A DNA stretch of 64,000 nucleotides from Sphingomonas xinjiangensis (lineage in GTDB: Bacteria > Pseudomonadota > Alphaproteobacteria > Sphingomonadales > Sphingomonadaceae): positions 354,597-418,596 of the forward strand of contig NZ_JACIJF010000004.1 in the NCBI RefSeq assembly GCF_014199255.1. Reading direction: 5' to 3'. The first letter of the stretch is position 1. Each line of letters begins with the position of its first letter. This document shows, one piece after another, positions 15,338 to 22,256 of this stretch. The notes below the pieces were generated by a model. It worked only from the letters and a program-made list of their open reading frames with translations. It did no database searches and was not told the origin of the DNA. The position numbers and the translations under genes were made by a program.

Positions 15338-15365
15338 GGGTCTGTTTCCTCTGATTTAGTGCGCG

Positions 15366-16103
15366 TCAGCCGACGCGGCTAAGCTTGTCGATTGCCGACT
15401 TGCGCATGTCGGCCATGCTGTCGGCCAGGCTCTTGCTGGTCTGGTAGGCGCGCAGGATCTCGACCATGTCGGTCGTTTCCTGGATGGCGTTGACGTTGGA
15501 TCCTTCGATGCCGCCGCCGCGGATCCGGGTCTCGGCGGACGGCAGTTCGCGGCCGCCCTGGCCACGCAACAGACCGTCGCCGCGCGGGTCGAGCTGCGCT
15601 TCGTCGAACGAGGTCACAGCGAGCCGGCCCAGCGGGCCGGTGCGCCCGTTGATCGTGCCGTCCAGGCCGATGGACAGGTTGGGGGCCTCTTCGGGCGGGA
15701 TCGTGATCGGCTTGCCGCCCTCGCCCAGCACCTTGTTGCCGCTGGAGGTGGCGAGCTCGCCGGTGGGCAGCATCTTGAGCAGACCGGCACGCGTATAGGC
15801 AGTCGTGCCGTCCGGCGCCTCGACGCTCAGATAACCCTTACCTTCGATCATCACGTCCAGCGCGTTGCCTGTCGGCTGGAACGTGCCTTGGGTGGCGTCG
15901 TGCACGGCGCCGTAATCCAGCACGAACGACGTCTTGTTCGCGGGCTTTATGACGCTGTCGGTCTTCTCGACATATTCACGGAACACCGGCTGCTCGCGCT
16001 TGAAACCGGCCGTATTCATGTTCGCGAGATTGTTCGCGGCAACATCCATACGGCGGCGGAGCGCCTGTTCCTGGCTCAGCAATACATAAGAGGAGATGTC
16101 CAC
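15366..16103 (-). CDS. flgF: Flagellar proximal rod protein FlgF
   Basis: FlgF is a proximal rod subunit. From the GTG at 16103 the product is 245 residues and begins VDISSYVLLSQEQALRRRMD, the usual rod-protein N-terminus, followed by NNLANMNTAGFKRE. The C-terminal GSNVNAIQETTDMVEILRAY helix is also typical. AAGGACGG precedes this GTG by about 5 nt; another GTG at 16118 is possible, but longer extensions to 16370 run through the fliL promoter and are rejected. First gene of the rod/L-ring operon, divergent from fliL. Confidence 0.94.
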   Translation of the reverse strand: MDISSYVLLSQEQALRRRMDVAANNLANMNTAGFKREQPVFREYVEKTDSVIKPANKTSFVLDYGAVHDATQGTFQPTGNALDVMIEGKGYLSVEAPDGTTAYTRAGLLKMLPTGELATSSGNKVLGEGGKPITIPPEEAPNLSIGLDGTINGRTGPLGRLAVTSFDEAQLDPRGDGLLRGQGGRELPSAETRIRGGGIEGSNVNAIQETTDMVEILRAYQTSKSLADSMADMRKSAIDKLSRVG

Positions 16104-16131
16104 CGGACCGTCCTTCACTTTTTTGTCGCTA

Positions 16132-16144
16132 GGCAGAAATTGCC
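16132..16144. promoter_or_regulatory. GGCA-N5-TGCC palindrome between flgF and fliL
   Basis: GGCA-gaaat-TGCC, in the context TAGGCAGAAATTGCCG, is centred 19-20 bp from the neighbouring TATAAT box. It matches the sites at 3196 and 25833. Confidence 0.5.
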
Positions 16145-16155
16145 GGGTGACGCCT

Positions 16156-16164
16156 CTATAATAG
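16156..16164. promoter_or_regulatory. Palindromic CTATAATAG box between flgF and fliL
   Basis: It is identical to the box between the SBBP gene and fliG. TATAAT (16157-16162) faces fliL 56 bp downstream; TATTAT on the other strand faces flgF about 53 bp away. Confidence 0.6.
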
Positions 16165-16218
16165 GAAGAAATCGGGCGGCTCGGTCGCCGGAACGCAGAT
16201 TTTCTAGAGGACCCAGGA

Positions 16219-16761
16219 ATGTCGTCTGCCGAGATCGTCGAAGAAGGTGCCACGCCGGCACCCACTAAGAAGTCCAAGAAGAAGCTCATCATCATCGGTT
16301 CTGCCGCGGCCGTGCTTCTGCTCGGCGGCGGCGGCGGCGCGGCGATGATGCTCTCGGGTGGCGACGCCAAGGCCGAAGCTTCGGCTGAAAGCGGCCATGG
16401 TGAAGAAGCCGCTGCGGAAGAGTCTGCCGAGGGCGATCATGGCGGCGGCGAAGGCAAGGATGCCTTTGTCGACGTGCCCGCGATGGTTGTGAACCTGCGC
16501 TCGCCCGACGGCGCCGCGCGCTTCCTCAAGGTTCATCTGATGCTGGTGCCCGGTCCCAAGAGCGACGTGGAGGCACTCAAGGCAAAGCTGCCGCTGATCC
16601 TCGACGCCTATCAGCCGTTCCTGCGCGAACTTCGGCCCGAAGATCTGGCCGGTTCGGCGGCGGTGTTCCGCATCAAGGAAGAGATGCTGTCGCGCGCCAA
16701 CCAGGCGGTCGGCGCCGGGGTGGTCAAGGACGTGCTGATTCAGGATCTGGTGCAGCAATGA
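16219..16761 (+). CDS. fliL: Flagellar basal-body-associated protein FliL
   Basis: FliL is an inner-membrane protein with a periplasmic domain that surrounds and stabilises the stator. The 180 residues contain a basic cytoplasmic N-terminus, one membrane segment (about 24-48), an acidic Glu/Ala/His linker and the FliL domain (about 85-180) ending in VVKDVLIQDLVQQ. The stop overlaps the fliM start by 4 bp. Confidence 0.94.
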   Translation: MSSAEIVEEGATPAPTKKSKKKLIIIGSAAAVLLLGGGGGAAMMLSGGDAKAEASAESGHGEEAAAEESAEGDHGGGEGKDAFVDVPAMVVNLRSPDGAARFLKVHLMLVPGPKSDVEALKAKLPLILDAYQPFLRELRPEDLAGSAAVFRIKEEMLSRANQAVGAGVVKDVLIQDLVQQ

Positions 16762-17786
16762 TCGATCTCGACGATTTCGACCTTCCCGAACCGCCGATGC
16801 CGCCGATGGGCGGCGACGGCGATATCGGGTTCGACCAGGCTGACATTGATGCGCTGTTCGGCGATCTCGGTGGCCCGGTGGAAAAGAAGAAGGGCCTGCG
16901 CGCCGTCATCGAATCCAAGGTCATCAGCCAAGAGCGTCTGCCGATGCTCGAAGTGGTCTGCGACCGCGTGGTACGTGCCTTTGCCAGCTCGATGCGCAAC
17001 CTGACCTCGGACGCGATCGACGTCAGCCTCGAGGAAGTGACCTCCATCCGCTTCGGCGACTTCATGAACCGCATCATGCTGCCTTCGATGGTCGGCGTGT
17101 TCCAGGTCAAGGAGTGGGAGAATTACGGCCTCATCACCGTTAACTCGGGCCTGATCTATTCGGTGGTCGATGCGCTGCTCGGCGGTCGCGGCGGTAGCGG
17201 CAGCGCCCCGGTCGTGATCGACGGCCGCGCTTTCACGACGATCGAGACGGCGCTGGTGTCGCGCATGCTGGAACTGGCGCTGTCGGACTTTGCCGAAGCG
17301 TTCACGCCGATCGAGCCGGTGACGATGGAGCTGGAGCGGGTGGAATCCAATCCGCGCTTCGCCGCGATCGCCGGCACCTCGAACATCTGCGCCGTGGCCA
17401 CCTTCCGCGTCGACATGGAAGGCCGTGGCGGCGAGTTCTCGCTGCTCTTCCCTTATGCCACGCTTGAGCCGGTACGCCACAAGCTGCTGCAACGCTTCAT
17501 GGGTGAGAAGTCCGGGCGCGACAGCATCTGGGAAGCGCACATGGCCGCTGAGATCCGCAAGACCCAGGTCATCGTCGACGTGGTGCTCGGTGAAAAGGCC
17601 ATGCCACTCGCCGAATTGAAGGCGCTGGAGGTCGGCCAGACCATCGCGCTGCACAAGAGCCCCGACGACCCTCTCGATCTGGCCTGTGGTGGCGTGAAGC
17701 TCGCCCAGACCCAGATCGGCCAGCGCCGCGGCAAGGTCGCCGTGCGCCTCATCACTGACGTTTCCAAGGAAAGGATGCCCGCATGA
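16758..17786 (+). CDS. fliM: Flagellar motor switch protein FliM
   Basis: FliM is the C-ring protein that binds phosphorylated CheY and sets rotation direction. The 342 residues hold an acidic N-terminal segment with DQADIDALFG (the CheY/EIDALF-type docking region, about 24-36), the central CheC-like domain and a C-terminal SpoA domain (about 265-335). Starts within the fliL stop and overlaps the next gene, so the fliL-fliM-DUF6468-motE-like set is one operon. Confidence 0.97.
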   Translation: MIDLDDFDLPEPPMPPMGGDGDIGFDQADIDALFGDLGGPVEKKKGLRAVIESKVISQERLPMLEVVCDRVVRAFASSMRNLTSDAIDVSLEEVTSIRFGDFMNRIMLPSMVGVFQVKEWENYGLITVNSGLIYSVVDALLGGRGGSGSAPVVIDGRAFTTIETALVSRMLELALSDFAEAFTPIEPVTMELERVESNPRFAAIAGTSNICAVATFRVDMEGRGGEFSLLFPYATLEPVRHKLLQRFMGEKSGRDSIWEAHMAAEIRKTQVIVDVVLGEKAMPLAELKALEVGQTIALHKSPDDPLDLACGGVKLAQTQIGQRRGKVAVRLITDVSKERMPA

Positions 17787-18175
17787 GCTTCGCGCTTCTC
17801 GCCAACGCGCTCACCATGATCTTCTGCATGGCCGTGCTCGTGCAGAGCGTCCGGATGATGCGGAGCCTGCGCACCGTCAAGGATGGCGCCCTGACCGAAA
17901 CCGTCAACGCGCTTGAAAAGGCCACTGCCGGCGCGCGCGCCGTGCTGGCCGACATGAAGTCGACGCTCGGCACCGATTGCGCCCAGCATGCCCGCCTGGT
18001 CGAGCAGGCGCGCGATCTGCGCGACGAGCTGTCCGACATGATCGGCATCGCAGACGGCGCGTGTGAGCGCATCGTCAACGCCGTCGGCCTCGCCAACGCC
18101 CAGCGCCCGACTACCGAAGTCGACGCCGACGCCGACGCCGAAGCAAAGGCCGACGCCGAAGCAGAGCACGTCTGA
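17783..18175 (+). CDS. DUF6468 flagellar-locus protein
   Basis: The 130 residues form one N-terminal membrane segment (about 1-22) followed by a coiled-coil-like helical region (about 28-95) and an acidic Asp/Ala/Glu-repeat tail (about 112-130). Proteins of this type (DUF6468) are found next to fliM and motE in alphaproteobacteria; the function is unknown, and a role in stator or C-ring support is only inferred. Overlaps fliM at the start and the next gene at the stop by 4 bp or less. Confidence 0.8.
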   Translation: MSFALLANALTMIFCMAVLVQSVRMMRSLRTVKDGALTETVNALEKATAGARAVLADMKSTLGTDCAQHARLVEQARDLRDELSDMIGIADGACERIVNAVGLANAQRPTTEVDADADAEAKADAEAEHV

Positions 18176-18732
18176 TGGCACGCCCCTCCCTCCTCCTGAT
18201 GACCGCCGCCGCTTCTGCGCTCGCGGTCGTCGCCAACGCTGCCAGCATCGCGGCGCCCGACGCGCAGAACGCGCCCAAGACCCGCCTCGGCAATTCGATC
18301 GAGCAGGACCTGAGTGCCAGCGACGCCGCGGCGGCGCGCCGCAAGCGCGGTCTGGATCTGCGCGAACAGGCTGCCAAGGCTGCCGAGGCGCGGCTTCAGG
18401 CCGACATGGCGGCGCGTCAGCAGCAGCAGGCCGCCACGACGCAGACCGCCGCCAATGGTGGCCCTGCCGAGGCGCCCGACGCGCAGTTCGACGAACTCGC
18501 CCGCATCTATCAGGCGATGAAGCCTGCAAAGGCTGCGCTCGTGTTCGAACAGCTGGAGATGGAAGTGCAGATGAAGGTCGCGCAGCGCATGCGCGAGCGT
18601 TCCACGGCACTGATCCTGGCGGCGATGACTCCCAAGGGCGCCGCTGCGCTTTCCATGGCGCTCGCGCGCCGCAGCGCTGGTCGACCGCAAGTCGCGGCAG
18701 CCGGGCCCAAGCCAGTCCCGAAAGCGCGCTAA
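18175..18732 (+). CDS. motE: MotE-like flagellar motility protein
   Basis: The 185 residues begin with a signal or membrane segment (about 5-25). A long helical stretch with RGLDLREQAAKAAEARLQAD follows, then a C-terminal segment, FDELARIYQAMKPAKAALVF, which is the MgtE-N-like fold of MotE proteins. In alphaproteobacteria MotE is a periplasmic chaperone for the stator-linked protein MotC. motA, motB and motC are not in the window. It ends the fliL operon and is followed by a bidirectional terminator. Confidence 0.8.
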   Translation: MARPSLLLMTAAASALAVVANAASIAAPDAQNAPKTRLGNSIEQDLSASDAAAARRKRGLDLREQAAKAAEARLQADMAARQQQQAATTQTAANGGPAEAPDAQFDELARIYQAMKPAKAALVFEQLEMEVQMKVAQRMRERSTALILAAMTPKGAAALSMALARRSAGRPQVAAAGPKPVPKAR

Positions 18733-18750
18733 GCCTTTCTGACAACAACG

Positions 18751-18786
18751 AAAAAAGGCCGGAGCATCCACTCCGGCCTTTGTTGT
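18751..18786. terminator. Bidirectional terminator between motE-like and the FliL-like gene
   Basis: Stem AAAGGCCGGAG/CTCCGGCCTTT has an A-run before it and TGTTGTTTT after it, so it can stop transcripts from both sides. Confidence 0.8.
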
Positions 18787-18811
18787 TTTCCGCGTCGACC
18801 AGATAGTGGCT

Positions 18812-19228
18812 TCAACCCGCCGAAGCCGACACCTCGACGATGAGCACCTTTGCGATGCCCGGGTTGGCTACCTTGATCGCAGCCGTCAGGTCATGATCCA
18901 GCCGCTCGGCGTCCACCGCCCGCAGACCCGACGCGTTCAACCGCGCAAACTCCAGCCCCGCAGCGACCGTCGCCTGGCGCAGCATGGGCATCTCCGCGGT
19001 GGCCTTGGCCGCAGCCTCGGCATTCGCGGCTTCCAGCACCAGCTTGAACTTGAGCGAACCGCTTACCCGATCGGCGTCGATGATCGGCACGATGACCTGC
19101 TCCATCGTCACTAGGTTGAGGCCCTCGGCACTGCCGCCGCCGCCGCCCGAAGCCTGGGCATCGCCGCCCGGCAGCGGCAACACCGCCGACGAAGCCAGCG
19201 CCAGCGCTGCCATGGTTCCGTTACGCAC
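18812..19228 (-). CDS. Secreted protein with a FliL-like domain
   Basis: The 138 residues start with a signal peptide (about 1-27), then a Gly/Ser linker, then a domain whose pattern resembles the FliL periplasmic domain: SLKFKLVLEAANAEAAAKA, a helix with MPMLRQA, LRAVDAERLDHDLTAAI and a closing IAKVLIVEVSASAG. The similarity is by eye and remote. It lies convergent to the fliL-fliM operon and divergent from the small membrane-protein gene. If correct, the locus has two FliL-type proteins. Otherwise it is an unknown periplasmic flagellar protein. Confidence 0.7.
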   Translation of the reverse strand: MRNGTMAALALASSAVLPLPGGDAQASGGGGGSAEGLNLVTMEQVIVPIIDADRVSGSLKFKLVLEAANAEAAAKATAEMPMLRQATVAAGLEFARLNASGLRAVDAERLDHDLTAAIKVANPGIAKVLIVEVSASAG

Positions 19229-19272
19229 ACGAATCTCCTGTGAACCCGGCAGCCATTCAGACCGCCAATCCT

Positions 19273-19281
19273 CTATAATAG
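19273..19281. promoter_or_regulatory. Palindromic CTATAATAG box at 19273
   Basis: This is the third copy of the exact palindrome, in the context CCTCTATAATAGGAG. It lies between divergent genes (starts at 19228 and 19306), with a GGCA half-site 26 bp upstream of TATAAT on the plus strand. Confidence 0.6.
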
Positions 19282-19305
19282 GAGAAACTGTTAGCAGGTG
19301 TTTCC

Positions 19306-19536
19306 TTGAGCTTTGATCAACGCCCCGGAAAAATGCGCGTGGTCTCGGACAGCAGCAGCGGTCCGCAGATGCGTCGCACCGATGATTCCTCCGGTGCGCT
19401 ATCTACTGCGCCTGCCGCTCTGCCGGTGCCCGAGAAGCCGGCGGGGCTGCCCATTCTGGGCGCCGCGCTGTTCGTGATCGCCTGCGCGGTCGGCGGGGCC
19501 GTCGTCGCGATTGTCCGTCCGCTGGGACTCGGCTGA
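19306..19536 (+). CDS. Small single-span membrane protein
   Basis: The 76 residues have a charged, Ser/Pro-rich N-terminus and one C-terminal membrane helix (about 48-70, LPILGAALFVIACAVGGAVV). The TTG at 19306 has AGCAGG 7 nt upstream; an in-frame ATG at 19333 is an alternative. It overlaps the next gene by one base (TGATG), indicating coupled translation. Not recognised as a known family. The promoter box places it in the flagellar regulon. Confidence 0.65.
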   Translation: MSFDQRPGKMRVVSDSSSGPQMRRTDDSSGALSTAPAALPVPEKPAGLPILGAALFVIACAVGGAVVAIVRPLGLG

Positions 19537-21260
19537 TGCGCACTGCCCTGCTCGCACTCAGCGCCTCCGCCGCTTCCGTTGCCCCTGCGCCGGTCGGCGG
19601 GCTGCCGCCCTTCGCCGCCGAACTCGCCGAGGCTCCACCGATTACCGGCGGTGCCGGCTGGCATGGCCCCGTCGGCGATCAGGCCTGGAACCTGCTCGCC
19701 ACCGCCGCCCCCAGCAAGCGCCAGGCGGCGCGCTGGAGCTTCGCGCTTGGCCTGCTCGCCAAGGAACGTGGCGCCGAAGCGATCGGCGTGCTCGACGTGA
19801 TGGCAAAGTCCGATGAGGACTTGAAGCTCGTGCTTCCTTATCAGCTCGCCCGCGGCGTCGCCCTGACGCTGCTCGGCCGCAACATCGAAGCGGTCGAAGC
19901 CATGGGCAACCCAGACCTCGCCGGCAATCCCGAAGCCTGCGCTTGGCGCCTACGCGCACTCGCGGCCAATGGCTCAGCGGCCGCTGCGGTCGGCCAGATC
20001 AACTGTGCCCTGCCCGCCATCAACGGCCGCACGCCCAATGATCGCGCGCCCTTCGTACTTGCCGCCGCCCGCGCCGCGATCGACACCGGACAGCCCCAGC
20101 CCGCTCTTGCCTGGCTCAAGCTCTTCAGCGAGCAAAACCCAGATGCCAATCTGCTGCGCGGCCGCGCGCTGGTCGCCGCGGGCGAACTCGACAGCGGCAA
20201 GCTCAGCCTTGAGCGCGCCAAGCGGAGCGGATCGCCAGAGGTCCAGGCCGAAGCCGATCTCGCACTGACGCAGTCCCAGTTCGCCGCGCACAAGATCAAC
20301 GCGGCAACGGCGCAGAAGCAGCTCGATGGCTTGCGGTATCGCTGGCGCGGTGGCCAGGTGGAGGAACAGGCGCTGCGCTTGTCCTTCAAGCTCGCCGGCG
20401 ACGCAAACGATCTGGGTGGTCAGCTACGCGCCGGCGCGACCTTGTTCCGCTATTACAAGCTCGGCAAGGAAGCCGCCCCGATGCTGGCGACCGTTCAACG
20501 CCAGATGGCCGCAATCCTCGCCCCCGGCAGCGGCGTTCCGCTTGCCGATGCTGCGGGTCTTTATTGGGATTACCGTGAATTGGCGCCGGGGGGCGCCGAA
20601 GGCGACCTGCTCGTGCTCCATCTGGCTGACCGGCTTCAGGAGGGGGGCCTTTACGGCCGTGCCGCCGAACTGCTGCAATATCAGCTGACCCAGCGTGCGC
20701 AGGATGTCGCGCAGGGCCCGCTTTCAGTAAAGGTCGCCTCGCTTCAAATCCTTGCCGGCCGTCCGGACCGTGCGCTTAAGATCCTCCAAGAGACCGAACA
20801 GCCCAGCTATACCGAAGGCATGCGGCAAGACCGCAAGCGAATGGAAGCGGTTGCGCTGCATAAGCTCGGCCGCGACGCAGCCGCCATGGCCGCGCTTGAA
20901 GGTGTGCCCGGTGGCGCTTCAGTCAAGGCCGAGCTGCATTGGCGGGCGAAGGATTGGGGCGGCTTCGTCACTGAAAACGAAGCCGCGCTGCCTGCACCGC
21001 AGGGAATGAACCAGCCTCAACAAGCTGCAGTGCTGCGTCAAGCCGTCGCGCTGGGCATGATCGGCGACGAGGCTAGGCTGCAAAAGCTGCGCGCGCGGTA
21101 TTTCGGCGCGTTCAAGCCGCTGCCAAGCGGCCAGGCGTTCGATGTCCTCACCGGCAAGCTCAGCAACATCGATCCCGCAACGCTCAGCGCGGCGATGGGT
21201 GCGATCCCGGACGCAAGCCCGGCAGGGTCGCTCGCCGACCTGCTCGACGCCGCCACCTGA
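19536..21260 (+). CDS. Helical repeat (TPR-like) protein of the flagellar locus
   Basis: The 574 residues are largely helical with repeated Ala/Leu-rich hairpins (for example GRALVAAGELDSGKLSLERA and KVASLQILAGRPDRALKIL), the pattern of TPR or Sel1-like solenoids. A short hydrophobic N-terminus (MRTALLALSASAASVAPAP) may be a weak signal peptide. It forms a two-gene unit with the small membrane protein and ends in a strong terminator. A scaffold role in motor or stator assembly is possible, but nothing in the sequence fixes it. Confidence 0.75.
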   Translation: MRTALLALSASAASVAPAPVGGLPPFAAELAEAPPITGGAGWHGPVGDQAWNLLATAAPSKRQAARWSFALGLLAKERGAEAIGVLDVMAKSDEDLKLVLPYQLARGVALTLLGRNIEAVEAMGNPDLAGNPEACAWRLRALAANGSAAAAVGQINCALPAINGRTPNDRAPFVLAAARAAIDTGQPQPALAWLKLFSEQNPDANLLRGRALVAAGELDSGKLSLERAKRSGSPEVQAEADLALTQSQFAAHKINAATAQKQLDGLRYRWRGGQVEEQALRLSFKLAGDANDLGGQLRAGATLFRYYKLGKEAAPMLATVQRQMAAILAPGSGVPLADAAGLYWDYRELAPGGAEGDLLVLHLADRLQEGGLYGRAAELLQYQLTQRAQDVAQGPLSVKVASLQILAGRPDRALKILQETEQPSYTEGMRQDRKRMEAVALHKLGRDAAAMAALEGVPGGASVKAELHWRAKDWGGFVTENEAALPAPQGMNQPQQAAVLRQAVALGMIGDEARLQKLRARYFGAFKPLPSGQAFDVLTGKLSNIDPATLSAAMGAIPDASPAGSLADLLDAAT

Positions 21261-21285
21261 TCCACCCTCCAATTACTTCAGGTAC

Positions 21286-21315
21286 AAAAAAGCCCCGCGA
21301 AAGCGGGGCTTTTTC
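21286..21315. terminator. Bidirectional terminator between the TPR-like gene and flgL
   Basis: AAAAAAGCCCCGC-gaaa-GCGGGGCTTTTT: a perfect stem with A-run and T-run on either side, serving both convergent genes. Confidence 0.88.
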
Positions 21316-21332
21316 GTTGCATGCTCAGGTGC

Positions 21333-22241
21333 TCAGCGCAGGTAGTTCACCAGACTGAGCCCACTCAGCTGCGAGAACACCGAATAGCTCGCCTCAAGAA
21401 CGGTCTTCTGCTGGGCGAGATCGATCGCAACCTGCCCCAGGTCCGCGTCTTCATTGCTTTCGATCACCGCGCTCAGCAGCACGGCACGCTCATCGTTGCG
21501 CTTGGCCAGCGTCTCGACCTGTGCCTGCTTGCGGCCATTCTCGGCGTTCACGCTCCGAGTAGATGCCAGCCCCTTGTCGAGCTGATCCATCGCGGTCTTC
21601 AGCGCGGTGATCTGGCCTGCGGTCGGCTCCTCGGAGAAAGGCCCCGCCTGTGCCAACGTACGAAACGCATCATATAGATCCTTGCCGGCCGCGCTCGCGG
21701 AGATCCCGTAGGTGATGTCCACGCCATCGGCGATACGCGCCGTGGAACGCACCTCGTCATCCTGGAACGCAGCGGCGCCATCCGCTGCAGCCACGTCGGC
21801 CAGTGTTTGGGGCTTGAAAGGACTCCCGTTCGTCTGCGCTCCGCCGAACAACGGTGCGCCACCTTCGGAGAGGTTCAGGGCGCTGCGATATTGGTGGAAC
21901 GCCGACTGAACCGCTTCCTGCAGACCATCGGCCTTGCCGGTACCGATCGCGCTCAAGATGCTCGTACGCAGATCCCCTGCGGCCGTGTCGATCGCCTCCA
22001 GGCTCCCCTGGTACAGCGAAAGGGTGGTGTCGACGCGCTTGGAGACGGTGGCCTGTGCCTGCTGCCGGGACAGCATGCTGTGCGCGGAAAGGTTGCGAAC
22101 GGTCTCAGTGCCCAAGTCGGCGAACGTCGTCGCCTTTTTGCCCGTAGAAAGCTGGGCCTGAGTGATCGCCAGCTTCTCCTGCGAACGCTGAATGGCGCTG
22201 GACATAGTGCGCTGAAGCGGAATGGTAGCAACGCGTGCCAT
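21333..22241 (-). CDS. flgL: Hook-filament junction protein FlgL
   Basis: FlgL joins hook and filament beside FlgK. The 302 residues have flagellin-like ends: N-terminal SAIQRSQEKLAITQAQLSTG and C-terminal DLAQQKTVLEASYSVFSQLS. It lacks the typical flagellin core composition and lies directly after flgK (15 bp gap), which fixes the identity. Third gene of the minus-strand flgE-flgK-flgL set. Confidence 0.93.
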   Translation of the reverse strand: MARVATIPLQRTMSSAIQRSQEKLAITQAQLSTGKKATTFADLGTETVRNLSAHSMLSRQQAQATVSKRVDTTLSLYQGSLEAIDTAAGDLRTSILSAIGTGKADGLQEAVQSAFHQYRSALNLSEGGAPLFGGAQTNGSPFKPQTLADVAAADGAAAFQDDEVRSTARIADGVDITYGISASAAGKDLYDAFRTLAQAGPFSEEPTAGQITALKTAMDQLDKGLASTRSVNAENGRKQAQVETLAKRNDERAVLLSAVIESNEDADLGQVAIDLAQQKTVLEASYSVFSQLSGLSLVNYLR

Positions 22242-22256
22242 CGATATCTATCCTTG

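Noticed and set aside
15366..16370. flgF extended to 16370
   Set aside because: The extra N-terminus would cover the fliL start and the shared promoter; the rod-protein N-terminus begins at 16103.
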